Shown here in pieces: positions 54,121 through 64,000 of a DNA stretch of 64,000 bases. Source of the stretch: Chitinophagaceae bacterium (GTDB taxonomy: Bacteria; Bacteroidota; Bacteroidia; Chitinophagales; Chitinophagaceae); NCBI GenBank assembly GCA_947454155.1, contig CANGIT010000001.1, positions 1-64,000 on the forward strand, given 5' to 3'. The notes beneath the pieces were generated by a model. That model worked only from the letters and a program-made list of their open reading frames with translations. It was not told the origin of the DNA and ran no database searches. Each line of letters opens with the position of its first letter. The first letter of the stretch is position 1. Position numbers and translations under genes: made by a program.

Positions 54121-55215
54121 TTAATCTTCACTGATTTTTTCATCTACGGCATTGGCTACAACCGAACGGCTCATCTTGCGCATGGGATTGGCTCTTTGTG
54201 CTTCGTATTCTAACCGGTTGTTGATAATGTCGATGCAGGTAAATAAAGCCTGTCGCATTGAAGTTTCGTCGGCTATTCCTTTTCCTGCGATGTCGAATGC
54301 TGTTCCATGGTCGGGTGAGGTACGCACACCTTTGAGGCCTGCGGTATAGTTGATGCCCTCTCCCAACGACAACGATTTGAAAGGAATCAAACCTTGATCG
54401 TGGTACAATGCCAGCACTGCATCGAATTGTTCGTATTGTCCTCTTGCAAAAAATGCATCTGATGAGTAAGGACCAAAACAAAGCATATCTTTCTGACGTG
54501 CGTCTTTAATGGCCGGTTTGATGGTATCGATTTCTTCTTTACCAATCAGCCCTTCGTCGCCGGCATGGGGATTGAGCCCCAATACAGCGATTTTAGGTTT
54601 ACTCACGCCAAAATCTTTACGCAGCGATTGGTGCATCAGCTGAAGTTTGAGCATGATTTTTTCTTTGGTAATATAGGCAGCTACATCTTTCACCGGAAGA
54701 TGTTCAGTCAAAAGACCAATTTTCATGTTTTCGGCAGTCATCAACATCACTACATCCGGAACACCGAAAAGGGTTTTCAGGTATGGGGTATGGCCCGTGT
54801 ATTTGAAATTTGAATTTTGAATGTTCTTTTTATGAATAGGTGCGGTGACCAAACCATCGATTTTGCCCGCTTTGAGTGCTTCTGCAGCGGCGCTTAGGCT
54901 GATGACAGCATATTTTCCACCCAGGTCGTTCATCACGCCCGGTGTGATTTCTATTTCTTCCTCCCAGCAACTGAACAGATTCATTTGTTTGTGGCTGATT
55001 TTGGAAAGGTCTTTGGTGATGAGAAAGTTGATGTTGATATCCAGAAGGCTCTTTCTGTAAAAATTCAAGGCTTTATTATTGGCAAATACAACCGGGGTGC
55101 AAATTTCAAGTATTCTGCTATCGTTCAGCACTTTTAGGATTAGTTCGATGCCGATGCCGTTTACATCTCCGCAACTGAATCCGATCACTGGTTTATGTTC
55201 TGTGTGCACACTCAT
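54121..55215 (-). CDS. pdxA: 4-hydroxythreonine-4-phosphate dehydrogenase
   Basis: NAD-dependent step of pyridoxal 5'-phosphate synthesis (DXP-independent precursors via the PdxA-PdxJ route). Recognisable segments are IGFSCGDVNGIGIELILKVL, GLVTAPIHKKNIQ, GHTPYLKTLFGVPD and YHDQGLIPFKSLSLGEGINYT with the metal His. The 364-residue length is normal. It converges on the LolA-like gene with a 12-bp gap and is divergent from rsmA. Confidence 0.95.
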   Translation of the reverse strand: MSVHTEHKPVIGFSCGDVNGIGIELILKVLNDSRILEICTPVVFANNKALNFYRKSLLDININFLITKDLSKISHKQMNLFSCWEEEIEITPGVMNDLGGKYAVISLSAAAEALKAGKIDGLVTAPIHKKNIQNSNFKYTGHTPYLKTLFGVPDVVMLMTAENMKIGLLTEHLPVKDVAAYITKEKIMLKLQLMHQSLRKDFGVSKPKIAVLGLNPHAGDEGLIGKEEIDTIKPAIKDARQKDMLCFGPYSSDAFFARGQYEQFDAVLALYHDQGLIPFKSLSLGEGINYTAGLKGVRTSPDHGTAFDIAGKGIADETSMRQALFTCIDIINNRLEYEAQRANPMRKMSRSVVANAVDEKISED

Positions 55216-55306
55216 GGAAACTTATTTTGAACGGTAAAAGTACGAATATTGACGCTATGATAAAGGGTTTAATTGTTTCCTGATTTCTATAGAACATCCA
55301 ATTGAT

Positions 55307-55314
55307 TACCTTTG
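55307..55314 (+). promoter_or_regulatory. -7 box ahead of rsmA
   Basis: TACCTTTG matches TAnnTTTG exactly and lies four bases before the ATG at 55319, so the mRNA could be nearly leaderless. No well-placed -33 box is visible. Confidence 0.4.
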
Positions 55315-55318
55315 GTAC

Positions 55319-56074
55319 ATGTATACGCTGAAAAAATCGCTCGGACAACATTTTCTCAAAGATGAAACCATTATTCAGCGGATTGTCGAAGCTTTGAAAA
55401 TGCATCCTTTTCAGCGCTTGCTTGAAGTGGGGCCCGGTGCAGGCGCCCTTACCAAAGAACTGATTCAATTGACCGAAGTTGATTTCAAAGCAGTGGAGCT
55501 GGATGAGGAAAAAATAATTTATCTCAAAAAAAAGTATCCGGTTTTGCAGGATAAAATCATATCGGCAAGTTTTCTGGATATCAAGCCTCCGTTTCTAGAT
55601 ACATTTACTGTGATTGGCAATTTTCCTTACAACATTTCAACACAAATACTCTTTAAAATACTCGACTGGAAAGAACAAGTGCCAGAAGTGATCGGCATGT
55701 TTCAGAAAGAAGTGGCCGAAAGAGCGGCTTCGGCATCAGGTTCAAAGGTATATGGCGTATTGAGCGCATTGGTTCAGGCTTATTATGATGTAGAATATCT
55801 TTTTGATGTGGATCCTGCTTGCTTCAATCCCCCTCCTCAGGTGATGAGCGGTGTCGTTCGGCTGACCAGGAGAAAAGAACCATTGCCTTTCAAATCGGAG
55901 AAGGCCTATTGGTTATTGGTAAAGACGGCCTTCAACCAAAGACGAAAAACGCTTCGAAATGCTTTAAAGCCATTGTTCACAGCCGAAGCGCTGAAAGCGG
56001 AAATCTTCAATAAAAGAGCCGAGGAGTTGAGCATTTACGATTTTGCCACTCTCACTTTCAGCATGGGTTCGTAA
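55319..56074 (+). CDS. rsmA: 16S rRNA (adenine1518/1519-N6)-dimethyltransferase
   Basis: Dimethylates two adjacent adenines near the 3' end of 16S rRNA (also called KsgA). Visible motifs are SLGQHFLKDE at the start, VGPGAGALTKEL for SAM binding, IGNFPYNISTQI with the catalytic NFPY, and FNPPPQVMSGVVRL. The 251-residue length is normal. It is divergent from pdxA. Confidence 0.96.
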   Translation: MYTLKKSLGQHFLKDETIIQRIVEALKMHPFQRLLEVGPGAGALTKELIQLTEVDFKAVELDEEKIIYLKKKYPVLQDKIISASFLDIKPPFLDTFTVIGNFPYNISTQILFKILDWKEQVPEVIGMFQKEVAERAASASGSKVYGVLSALVQAYYDVEYLFDVDPACFNPPPQVMSGVVRLTRRKEPLPFKSEKAYWLLVKTAFNQRRKTLRNALKPLFTAEALKAEIFNKRAEELSIYDFATLTFSMGS

Positions 56075-56108
56075 TGCTGTTTTTTTCTTTTTTGCACTGT
56101 ATTCTCAC

Positions 56109-56116
56109 TATTTTTG
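56109..56116 (+). promoter_or_regulatory. -7 box ahead of icmF
   Basis: TATTTTTG fits TAnnTTTG. It would give an mRNA leader of about 90 nt before the ATG at 56210. A TTTG at 56091-56094 is only 14 bp upstream and so poorly spaced. Confidence 0.35.
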
Positions 56117-56209
56117 CGGCGAGAAGAACTACTTATGTTTCCCATCGGGACACAATGAGACCTGTCAATCCATTTTGGCGGTTTCAGTACCAACAAAAAC
56201 AATAACGTT

Positions 56210-59200
56210 ATGAGTTTTGCCACGCAGCAGAAAGTAAGAATTGTTACCGCTGCCTCTCTTTTCGATGGTCACGATGCGGCCATCAATATCATGCGCAGGA
56301 TTTTACAGAGCAAAGGAGCTGAAATCATCCATCTCGGCCATAACAGAAGTGTTGCAGAAATCGTGGAATGTGCCATTGAAGAAGATGTGCAGGGCATCGC
56401 CATCACCAGCTATCAGGGCGGACATGTGGAGTTTTTTAAATACATGAAAGACTTGCTGGACCAAAATGGTTGTGGTCATATCAAAATATTTGGTGGTGGT
56501 GGCGGTACTATTTTGCCCGATGAGATCAAAGAATTGCACGATTATGGCATCACCCGCATCTATTCGCCCGACGACGGAAGAAACATGGGGTTGGAAGGAA
56601 TGATTGAGGATGTCATCCGCCAATGTGATTTTCCATTAGCTCCATTGAATGAATCTTTATCACCCATGACTTTGGGTGAAATGCATGACGTTCGCGTTGT
56701 TGCCAGAAGAATAACATTGGCCGAAAATGGAGCATTTAATGGCATTGATCAAGAGAAAATCAAATCGAAAAATATTCCAGTCCTGGGCATCACCGGTACA
56801 GGCGGTGCCGGAAAATCATCCGTTACGGATGAGATTGTAAGAAGGTATCTAAGTAGTTTTAAAACCAGCACAATCGCCGTCATATCGGTTGATCCCTCCA
56901 AGAAAAAAACGGGCGGCGCCTTGTTGGGCGACCGCATCCGCATGAACGCCATTTCTTCTCCAAGGGCCTACATGCGCAGTTTGGCCACCCGCGAAAGTGA
57001 CAAGGCCTTGAGCAAATATGTACAAGAGGCGATAGATATCTGCAAAGAAGCAGACTATGATTTTGTCATCTTCGAAAGTGCAGGTGTTGGGCAAAGCGAT
57101 GCATCCATTTTGGAGTATTGCGATGTGAGTATGTATGTGATGACACCAGAATACGGCGCACCTTCTCAACTTGAAAAAATCAACATGCTGGATTATGCGG
57201 ATGTGATTTGTCTCAATAAATTCGATAAGGCAGGCGCACTCGACGCCTTGCATGACGTGCGCAAACAGTACAAAAGAAATCACGGCCTTTGGGAAGCTAA
57301 AGATCAGGATTTACCCATCGTGGGAACCATCGCCGCTCAGTTCAATGATTCGGGTGTAAATGAACTATTTGCCCAGATCATGCAAAAAATAGCACAGAAG
57401 ACCGGTGTAGTCTTTTCGGAAGATCCCACCATGCCCAATGTGCCCAAAGCCTCATCGTCAACATCCACCATCATCCCTCCGGGGAGAGTAAGGTATCTTG
57501 CTGAAATCGCTGAGGCCATCAAGGCGTATGACGAACAGGTGGAGGCACAGGCAACACTGGCCACACAGCTATATCAGCTGAAAGGAGTCATCGAAGGTTT
57601 GAAAGATGCATCGGGTGAGGTAAAAGAAACACTCAAGAAAGCTGCAGATGATGTGGCGGCAAAAATTGATCCATCCAACAAGAAACTGATTGATGAGTGG
57701 TCGTCTACAGTTAAACGTTACAGTGGAGAATTTTACGAATTTCAGGTGAGGGACAAAGTGATCAAACAACCATTGATCTACAAAACGCTGGCAGGCACTG
57801 CTGTATCAAAAGTGTATCTTCCTAAATACAAAGACTGGGGCGACTTGCTGAAATGGCAGTTGCAGGAAAATGTCCCCGGCGAATTTCCTTATACAGCAGG
57901 CGTATTTCCTCTGAAAAGAGAAGGCGAAGATCCTACCCGTATGTTTGCAGGTGAAGGTGGTCCGGAACGTACCAATAAAAGATTCCATTATGTAAGCGTG
58001 GGACAACCGGCGAAACGCCTCAGTACCGCCTTTGACAGTGTGACCCTTTATGGCGAAGACCCAGCTTTACGTCCGGATATTTATGGAAAGATCGGCAACA
58101 GCGGCGTAAGCATCGCTACTGTTGACGATGCCAAGAAACTTTACAGTGGCTTTGACCTTTGCGACCCTAAAACTTCGGTGAGCATGACCATCAACGGACC
58201 CGCTCCCGTTGTGTTGGCTTTTTTCATGAATGCGGCCATCGACCAGCAATGCGAAAAATACATCCTCGAAAACGGATTGCGAGATGCGGTCAATGAGCTG
58301 ATAGAATCAAAATATGATATCGCCACTTTGCCAAAATATATTGGTGTAGATGGGCAGGTTGTGTTGCCTGTGAAAGGATTGTTGCAGGGTACGCTACCCA
58401 ATGGAAATGATGGTTTAGGCCTGCGCTTGCTGGGATTGAGCGGAGCCGATGTGTTGCCGGCTGAGGTGTATGAAAATATCAAAGCCAATGCGCTTTCAAC
58501 AGTAAGAGGAACAGTACAGGCGGATATTCTGAAGGAAGACCAGGCACAAAACACCTGCATATTTTCTACAGAGTTTGCTTTGAAGCTGATGGGTGATGTG
58601 CAACAGTATTTCATAGACCATAACGTTCAGAACTTTTACAGTGTGAGCATCAGTGGCTATCATATTGCGGAAGCCGGTGCCAACCCTATCACTCAATTGG
58701 CCTTTACATTGGCCAATGGCTTCACATATGTAGAGTACTATCTGAGTCGCGGTATGAACATCAACGACTTCGCTCCCAATTTGTCTTTCTTTTTCAGTAA
58801 TGGCATGGATCCCGAATATAGCGTCATTGGTCGTGTGGCCAGAAGAATATGGGCCAAGTCGATGAAGAACAAATATAAGGCCAACAGCAGAAGCCAGAAA
58901 CTCAAATACCATATACAAACAAGTGGCAGAAGTCTACATGCCCAGGAAATTGATTTCAACGATATCCGCACCACCTTGCAGGCTTTATACGCGATATACG
59001 ACAATTGCAATTCCTTACATACTAACGCTTACGATGAAGCGATTACCACTCCCACAGAAGAGAGTGTGAGAAGGGCCATGGCCATACAGCTGATCATCAA
59101 TCGTGAGTTGGGTACGGCCAAAAATGAAAATCCCAACCAGGGCGCATTTCTTATTGAAGAAATGACCGACCTGGTAGAGGAAGCGGTGATGAATGAGTTC

Positions 59201-59605
59201 AGAAGAATCACCGAAAGAGGTGGTGTGCTGGGAGCCATGGAAAGAATGTACCAGCGCAATAAAATTCAGGAGGAAAGTCTACACTACGAAACACTCAAAC
59301 ATACAGGCGAATATCCCATTGTAGGGGTCAACACCTTCCTGAGCAAAAAAGGCTCGCCAACAATTTTGCCTACCGAAGTAATTCGTTCCACTACAGAAGA
59401 AAAGCAGGCACAAATCAATGCCTTGAATGCTTTCAAAAAAAGAAACAGCCATAAGGCGCCTGCCATGTTGAAGCATCTGCAAGAAGTGGCCATTCAAAAT
59501 GGCAATCTCTTTGAAGCATTGATGGAAACCGTTAAATATTGTACACTCGGTGAAATTACTGGTGCCTTGTATGAAGTGGGAGGACAATACAGAAGAAACA
59601 TGTAG
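56210..59605 (+). CDS. icmF: Fused isobutyryl-CoA mutase (IcmF) type protein
   Basis: A 1131-residue adenosylcobalamin enzyme. Residues about 1-145 form the B12-binding domain with the His ligand in DGHDAA; the usual glycine three residues after the His is alanine. Residues about 190-420 are a MeaB-like GTPase chaperone domain with P-loop GTGGAGKSS. The rest is the mutase TIM barrel, including [14 protein letters not shown]. The order B12 domain, GTPase, mutase is the IcmF architecture. It interconverts isobutyryl- and n-butyryl-CoA or similar; the exact substrate cannot be decided from these motifs alone. Confidence 0.93.
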   Translation: MSFATQQKVRIVTAASLFDGHDAAINIMRRILQSKGAEIIHLGHNRSVAEIVECAIEEDVQGIAITSYQGGHVEFFKYMKDLLDQNGCGHIKIFGGGGGTILPDEIKELHDYGITRIYSPDDGRNMGLEGMIEDVIRQCDFPLAPLNESLSPMTLGEMHDVRVVARRITLAENGAFNGIDQEKIKSKNIPVLGITGTGGAGKSSVTDEIVRRYLSSFKTSTIAVISVDPSKKKTGGALLGDRIRMNAISSPRAYMRSLATRESDKALSKYVQEAIDICKEADYDFVIFESAGVGQSDASILEYCDVSMYVMTPEYGAPSQLEKINMLDYADVICLNKFDKAGALDALHDVRKQYKRNHGLWEAKDQDLPIVGTIAAQFNDSGVNELFAQIMQKIAQKTGVVFSEDPTMPNVPKASSSTSTIIPPGRVRYLAEIAEAIKAYDEQVEAQATLATQLYQLKGVIEGLKDASGEVKETLKKAADDVAAKIDPSNKKLIDEWSSTVKRYSGEFYEFQVRDKVIKQPLIYKTLAGTAVSKVYLPKYKDWGDLLKWQLQENVPGEFPYTAGVFPLKREGEDPTRMFAGEGGPERTNKRFHYVSVGQPAKRLSTAFDSVTLYGEDPALRPDIYGKIGNSGVSIATVDDAKKLYSGFDLCDPKTSVSMTINGPAPVVLAFFMNAAIDQQCEKYILENGLRDAVNELIESKYDIATLPKYIGVDGQVVLPVKGLLQGTLPNGNDGLGLRLLGLSGADVLPAEVYENIKANALSTVRGTVQADILKEDQAQNTCIFSTEFALKLMGDVQQYFIDHNVQNFYSVSISGYHIAEAGANPITQLAFTLANGFTYVEYYLSRGMNINDFAPNLSFFFSNGMDPEYSVIGRVARRIWAKSMKNKYKANSRSQKLKYHIQTSGRSLHAQEIDFNDIRTTLQALYAIYDNCNSLHTNAYDEAITTPTEESVRRAMAIQLIINRELGTAKNENPNQGAFLIEEMTDLVEEAVMNEFRRITERGGVLGAMERMYQRNKIQEESLHYETLKHTGEYPIVGVNTFLSKKGSPTILPTEVIRSTTEEKQAQINALNAFKKRNSHKAPAMLKHLQEVAIQNGNLFEALMETVKYCTLGEITGALYEVGGQYRRNM

Positions 59606-59741
59606 TGACCGGAATGGTTGATCTTACACGAGTATCAACTATTCCATCACACATATCAAATAAGACATTGAAGAACCTCAGATAATAAAAAACTGCGGGT
59701 ATCTTTACTTCGGTTTTTCATAGGATATTGGATTTTAAAGC

Positions 59742-59770
59742 AGGGCTGGATGTCTATCCGGCCCTTTTTA
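59742..59770 (+). terminator. Terminator of icmF overlapping the flippase stop codon
   Basis: AGGGC, GGAT and a GTCT loop pair with ATCC and GCCCT to form a long stem at 59742-59765, followed by a T-run. The T-run overlaps the stop codon of the convergent flippase gene (59768-59770). Confidence 0.8.
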
Positions 59771-61285
59771 TTTATTCCTGTACATCTTTCCTATGATCGG
59801 CAATCCGATCAATTCTTTCTTTTCAATCTTGCCCACAAAACGTGCAAAAAGTAATAGTAATAACAAAGCTGTGCTTATGGAGAACCAAAGCTGATCGGGC
59901 AGCAAACTTGTGAGTCCCCAATGACCGAGATAGATCAGCACCACCAGCAAAATATAAGCTGTCAATTTCTTAACTGCATAGGGTACTGGGTAATATTTTT
60001 GTCCCAGCTTATAGCTGCTGATCATCATGAAAAAGTAACAGGCAAACGTGGCGATGGCTGCCCCGTAATAATGCAGATGTGGTATGAGCCAGATGTTCAG
60101 TGCGATGGTAAACAACGCGCCCGCAATGGTGATGATGGCACCTATCTTATTCTTGTTGGTGAGTTTATACCAGATGCTCAGATTGTAATAAACACCCAGA
60201 AAAATATTGCCTAGTGCCAGTATCGGAATCGCTCTGAATCCCTCTACCCAGTTCTTGTTGGCGAATGTGAGGAAGAACCATTTAAATACATCGAGAAACA
60301 GCCCAATAAATAGAAACATGAAGCAGCAGGTGATCACAAAAAATTTCATCACCCTGGAATAAATCTTCTGTGCATTTTCACTTTTGCTCTGATTGAAAAA
60401 GAAGGGTTCTGCTGCCATTCTGAAAGCCTGGATCATAATAGTGGTGAGCAAAGCCAGCCTGAAGATATTGGCGAAAATACCGGCCTCTCTGTTGGCCAGC
60501 ACTTCGGGCAGGTCAACCACATGACGGTAGATCAAACGACTGAGCACATCATTCACCATTCCACCCAAACCAACTATGATCAATGGGGCGCTATATCCAA
60601 TCACTTCTTTCCACAACTTGAAATTGAACTTCAATTTGATTTGCCGGATTTCCTTTTGCAGAATGATAAGCGTAACAAAATTCTCAATGATGTTTCCTAC
60701 CAGATAGTAGCCAATTCCCAATTTAGGATTGTAATATCTTGCAAGGAAGCTGTCGGGATGAGTTTTCAGGTAATGAGGAATGATGCCCAGAAAAAGAATC
60801 ACTGTACCGATATTGGTGAAGATGGCCGCCACTCTTGCAAAAGCATACATGCGTGGTCTGTTTTCTTGACGCAATTTGGCGAAAGGTAATGTATTGAGGT
60901 TGTCAACGGCGAGAATGCCAATCATCCACAATACATATTCGGGGTGTTCATTGAGATGTGCCACATGTACAATACTGTCTCTGCAGAACCACATGATGAC
61001 ACTGAATAGTGCGGTGCTGGTGATCAGTGAAAGCGATAATGTGCTGTAAAGCTCTTTTCTGTCATTAGTTTGAGAATATCGGAAATAGGCGGTTTCCATA
61101 CCATAAGCATATACCGCGTTCAAAAAAGGAATCATGGCATAAATCTGTACCAGATCGGCTGTTTCTTCTGGCATGTCGATGAAAAAAGGCAGTGCCATAT
61201 TCATCAGATAGCCCAAAAAACGATAGGCAATTGTGGGTACGCCGTACCAGATAGTTTGTCCGGCGAGTTTCTTGATACCGCTCAA
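59768..61285 (-). CDS. Oligosaccharide flippase (MOP/Wzx-like) family protein
   Basis: A 505-residue membrane protein with about fourteen predicted helices. The N-terminal segment IKKLAGQTIWYGVPTIAYRF is typical of polysaccharide biosynthesis flippases. Such proteins move undecaprenyl-linked oligosaccharides across the inner membrane. It may share a transcript with the di-haem peroxidase gene 55 bp upstream. Confidence 0.9.
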   Translation of the reverse strand: MSGIKKLAGQTIWYGVPTIAYRFLGYLMNMALPFFIDMPEETADLVQIYAMIPFLNAVYAYGMETAYFRYSQTNDRKELYSTLSLSLITSTALFSVIMWFCRDSIVHVAHLNEHPEYVLWMIGILAVDNLNTLPFAKLRQENRPRMYAFARVAAIFTNIGTVILFLGIIPHYLKTHPDSFLARYYNPKLGIGYYLVGNIIENFVTLIILQKEIRQIKLKFNFKLWKEVIGYSAPLIIVGLGGMVNDVLSRLIYRHVVDLPEVLANREAGIFANIFRLALLTTIMIQAFRMAAEPFFFNQSKSENAQKIYSRVMKFFVITCCFMFLFIGLFLDVFKWFFLTFANKNWVEGFRAIPILALGNIFLGVYYNLSIWYKLTNKNKIGAIITIAGALFTIALNIWLIPHLHYYGAAIATFACYFFMMISSYKLGQKYYPVPYAVKKLTAYILLVVLIYLGHWGLTSLLPDQLWFSISTALLLLLLFARFVGKIEKKELIGLPIIGKMYRNK

Positions 61286-61340
61286 ATTATTTTCAGTTTG
61301 CGTGTAATTTACTTGCTAAATTTCAAATCGCCATAAGGGA

Positions 61341-62399
61341 TTACTGATGTTTCTTCAGCAATTTGGGGTTACCCTGACCGAACCTGGGATTGCGCAGAAA
61401 ACTGCTGTCGGTAAGGGTGTATAAAAATTGAATCAAAGCCGATTTTTCAGCGGTAGAAAAGTTGAATTTCTTTTTTAACAAAGGGTCGATATCGTTTCTC
61501 GAGGTATCGATTCCGTTATTATAATGTTCAATGGCTGCGCCAAGTGTTGCAACGTGACCGTCATGCATATATGGAGCTGACACTTGAATGTTTCTGAGTG
61601 TGGGTACTTTGAATTTCAAGGAGTCTGTTTGCAGCTGACTGATTTGCATAAGGCCGAGATCATTGAAACGGTTAAGTGACTGACCGTTGTTGCGAAAGCT
61701 GTTGTCGGTGAACAAGGGTTCTTGGTGGCAGCCGGAGCAATTATCCCTGAACAATTGATAGCCTTTGGCTTCAGCACTTGTAAACTGCGTTTTGCCGATT
61801 ATCACTTTATCGTATTTGCTGTTGCAGGAAACAAGGGATCCTACAAATTGCGATAAGGCTTTCAGCATACGCTGGCTGTTGATGACTGTATCACCAAATG
61901 CCGCCTTGAAAAGAGGCGGATAGGATTTGTCTTTTCTTAATCGCAACAAAGCATCAGCCAGTGAAGAACCCATTTCATTGGGTGCGGTAATGGGCGCCAG
62001 GGGTTGTAATTCAATATGGTTGATGGCGCCATCCCAATGCAGGTAAGGCATCCACGCAACATTCACCAACGCCGGAGCATTCCTTTGACTAAAGCTATTG
62101 TTGACTCCATGACTCAGCGCATGGTCGTAATTGGAAAATGCTGCAAATTGTTGATGACAATTGGCGCAACTTACCTCTCCATCGCTGCTGAGTTGACCAT
62201 CGTAAAACAATTTTTTTCCCAGCTGAAAACCTTCTTCAGTGAGTTTATTGTATTTGAAAATAGGTTTTGGCGCAGGCCAGCTTTTAGGGTATAAAAAAGG
62301 AATGGGCTGGGGTTTTACAGACGCTGGCGGATTGAATCCTTCCACAATCAAACCCAATGTGAATAAGCAAAAAAAAGATATGATGAATCTGGTTTTCAA
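61341..62399 (-). CDS. Di-haem cytochrome c peroxidase (MauG-like)
   Basis: A 352-residue periplasmic protein with a signal peptide (RFIISFFCLFTLGLIVEG) and two c-type haem motifs: CANCH at about residues 78-82 and CSGCH near 220. It reduces hydrogen peroxide with electrons from small cytochromes, or modifies proteins like MauG. It lies 9 bp from arfB on the same strand. Confidence 0.92.
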   Translation of the reverse strand: MKTRFIISFFCLFTLGLIVEGFNPPASVKPQPIPFLYPKSWPAPKPIFKYNKLTEEGFQLGKKLFYDGQLSSDGEVSCANCHQQFAAFSNYDHALSHGVNNSFSQRNAPALVNVAWMPYLHWDGAINHIELQPLAPITAPNEMGSSLADALLRLRKDKSYPPLFKAAFGDTVINSQRMLKALSQFVGSLVSCNSKYDKVIIGKTQFTSAEAKGYQLFRDNCSGCHQEPLFTDNSFRNNGQSLNRFNDLGLMQISQLQTDSLKFKVPTLRNIQVSAPYMHDGHVATLGAAIEHYNNGIDTSRNDIDPLLKKKFNFSTAEKSALIQFLYTLTDSSFLRNPRFGQGNPKLLKKHQ

Positions 62400-62408
62400 C
62401 GGTTGAAA

Positions 62409-62810
62409 TCAATTATGAAAAGAAATCTTTTTCCGGCCTTCCTTTTTTTGGCCTTCAATTTTTTTTGTCTCCAATCTTTTTTCTTTGGCCGCTTTGGTTG
62501 GTTTAGTCGTTTTTCTTTTTTTGGGGATGATCAAGGCCTTGGTGATCCAGGTATTCATCTTTTGCATCACGTCCTGTTTATTTGAGAGTTGCGTACGGGC
62601 TACCTGACTTTTGGCGATTAAAAAACCTTCCTGGTTTATTTTGTTGACAAGTTTCTTTTCAATGCGTTCTTTTTCTTCTGATGTAAAAAGTTTCGAGTGT
62701 TGCACATGCCAATAACCTTCCACCATGGTTTCTACCTTGTTTACATTTTGTCCGCCCTTTCCTCCGCTTCGGGCTGTTTTGAATTTTATTTCATGGGAAA
62801 CGTCTGCCAT
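62409..62810 (-). CDS. arfB: Alternative ribosome-rescue factor (ArfB)
   Basis: A 133-residue peptidyl-tRNA hydrolase that frees stalled ribosomes without tmRNA. The catalytic GGQ motif is in ARSGGKGGQNVNKVET. The C-terminus is a basic tail (PKKRKTTKPTKAAKEKR) that would enter the empty mRNA channel, as expected of ArfB. The start is placed at the second Met (62810), with 62813 as an alternative. It is divergent from the GGGPS gene. Confidence 0.93.
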   Translation of the reverse strand: MADVSHEIKFKTARSGGKGGQNVNKVETMVEGYWHVQHSKLFTSEEKERIEKKLVNKINQEGFLIAKSQVARTQLSNKQDVMQKMNTWITKALIIPKKRKTTKPTKAAKEKRLETKKIEGQKKEGRKKISFHN

Positions 62811-62912
62811 CATACCAAAATTACCAATAAAAGGCCCTAAAAGGAAAATCGGGCTGTTTTCCGGGGGTTAAATATTTTCTTAACCGAAAAAAATTGTACA
62901 TTTTTGCATCTC

Positions 62913-63692
62913 ATGGTCAATACCGGCTTAAATAACAATATTTATCAGTCCCTCGTTGAAAGAAAACATCGCCAGTGTAAATCATTCGCTGTGCTGATAG
63001 ACCCCGACAAAGTGGATGATCAGTCAATGGAGGAATTGATTCCATTGGTCATAGATGCCGGTGTAGATTATCTTTTCGTAGGGGGTAGTTTGGTGGTATC
63101 CTCATACCTTGATGATTGCGTGCAACTGATAAAGCAACACACCAATATTCCGGTGATTTTATTTCCGGGGTCTCCCTCTCAAATTTCAAAATACGCCGAC
63201 GCGCTCTTGTATCTTTCATTAATCAGTGGAAGAAATCCCGAGCTGTTAATTGGTCAACATGTGGTATCTGCGCCTTTTGTAAAACAAAGCGGCTTGGAAA
63301 TCATGTCCACAGGTTATATGGTCGTAGACGGAGGTGCTCCTACCACAGTGTCTTACATCAGCAATGCCAGTCCATTGCCTTCAGACAAGAATGATATTGC
63401 CATGTGTACAGCAATGGCAGGAGAAATGCTGGGTATGAAGTTGATATACATGGATGCCGGAAGCGGAGCCAAAAGACCAGTATCAGAATCCATGATCCGT
63501 AAAGTAGCCTCTTGTATAAGCGTTCCGTTGATCGTAGGCGGTGGCATCACTTCCCCCGAAAAGGCTTACCTCAATGTGAAAGCGGGCGCTGATGTGATTG
63601 TAGTGGGCAATGCGATAGAAAAAGATGCTTCCCTGATTAAAGAGATGGCGGCTGCCGTTCATTCCGGTGCGACCAACGTTTCATCTTTTTAA
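62913..63692 (+). CDS. Geranylgeranylglyceryl/heptaprenylglyceryl phosphate synthase family protein
   Basis: A 259-residue TIM-barrel prenyltransferase related to archaeal GGGPS and PcrB. The glycerol-phosphate pocket is seen as LIDPDKVD near the N-terminus, YMDAGSGAKRPVS and GGGITSPEKAYLNVKAGADV. The product in Bacteroidota members is proposed to be an ether of sn-glycerol-1-phosphate, but no biochemistry can be read here. The start at 62913 avoids a TTG inside the promoter. It ends 48 bp before ruvB. Confidence 0.9.
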   Translation: MVNTGLNNNIYQSLVERKHRQCKSFAVLIDPDKVDDQSMEELIPLVIDAGVDYLFVGGSLVVSSYLDDCVQLIKQHTNIPVILFPGSPSQISKYADALLYLSLISGRNPELLIGQHVVSAPFVKQSGLEIMSTGYMVVDGGAPTTVSYISNASPLPSDKNDIAMCTAMAGEMLGMKLIYMDAGSGAKRPVSESMIRKVASCISVPLIVGGGITSPEKAYLNVKAGADVIVVGNAIEKDASLIKEMAAAVHSGATNVSSF

Positions 63693-63740
63693 TGGGCTTT
63701 TTCTCAATACTCTCTATCTTACACGTATTAAACCTCTTTA

Positions 63741-64000
63741 ATGTCCAACCCTCATCTCAACAACAATAAGGAAAATCTGCAGTCGGCAGACAAGGAATTT
63801 GAAAACAACATAAGGCCGGGTTATATCGCAGAATTCAGTGGCCAGCAACAGATCATCGACAATATCACCGTTTTTATCAAAGCCTCCAAAATGAGGGGCG
63901 AAGCATTAGATCATATTCTTTTTCATGGCCCGCCCGGATTGGGCAAAACCACTTTGTCGAGGATTGTTGCCAACGAAATGGGGGTGAGCATCAAGGAAAC
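63741..64000 (+). CDS. ruvB: Holliday junction branch-migration helicase subunit RuvB (5' part)
   Basis: The gene runs off the right edge. The visible 86 codons begin [10 protein letters not shown] and include [14 protein letters not shown], the Walker [18 protein letters not shown] and NEMGVSIKE, the standard N-terminus of RuvB. RuvB drives branch migration with RuvA. Upstream TATCTTAC at 63715-63722 may be its -7 box. Confidence 0.96.
   Translation, partial: MSNPHLNNNKENLQSADKEFENNIRPGYIAEFSGQQQIIDNITVFIKASKMRGEALDHILFHGPPGLGKTTLSRIVANEMGVSIKE

Overview
The window reads as core chromosome of a Bacteroidota bacterium, most likely family Chitinophagaceae or a close relative. The evidence is: many -7 promoter boxes of the form TAnnTTTG; a gldA-type ABC ATPase; a RicT/PSP1 protein beside holB; a fused IcmF-type mutase; a NagZ/beta-lactamase fusion; a bacterial GGGP-synthase homologue; and many small lipoproteins and beta-barrel proteins typical of the phylum. 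No rRNA, tRNA, CRISPR array, transposase or integrase gene was seen.

Layout. 0-3.5 kb: the end of a KilA-N protein, then a HigBA-type toxin-antitoxin pair flanked by two similar copies of the comEC upstream region and start codon, then comEC. 3.5-12.6 kb: purH and an EamA exporter on the plus strand, then a minus-strand series (polysaccharide deacetylase-like protein, lutB, asnB, a small secreted protein, an MFS transporter). 12.7-21 kb: an accessory-looking block of about a dozen small, mostly minus-strand genes for lipoproteins, a beta-barrel, SRPBCC and VOC proteins, interrupted by a 208-bp tandem duplication that looks like a structured noncoding element. 21-27.1 kb: kbl, an 87-bp tandem repeat, a methyltransferase, an L,D-transpeptidase, an aldo/keto reductase and queA. 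27.1-36.9 kb: a heptamer repeat, acs, the NagZ/beta-lactamase fusion, mutL, a 14-bp repeat, a PBP4-type carboxypeptidase and a divergent arginase-family protein. 37-46.4 kb: korA on the plus strand, then a long minus-strand housekeeping run (holB, ricT, gldA, eno, ftsB-like, a small anti-sigma-like protein, nth, a beta-barrel). 46.5-64 kb: a glutathione peroxidase, a surface lipoprotein, a comF-type gene, radA, a regulator-ABC transporter operon, pdxA/rsmA, icmF, a flippase, a di-haem peroxidase, arfB, a GGGPS homologue and the start of ruvB.

Functional threads. DNA uptake and repair (comEC, comF-type, radA, mutL, nth, ruvB, holB); cell-wall turnover (NagZ fusion, PBP4, L,D-transpeptidase, ftsB-like); acyl-CoA and 2-oxoacid metabolism (acs, korA, icmF, lutB, kbl); translation quality (rsmA, queA, arfB). 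I found no complete novel defence or biosynthetic system. The observations most worth a second look are the duplicated comEC 5' end around higBA, the duplicated structured element at 13.96-14.35 kb, four different tandem-repeat families in intergenic DNA, the arginase-like protein lacking two metal ligands, and a terminator-like hairpin placed directly against the nth start codon.
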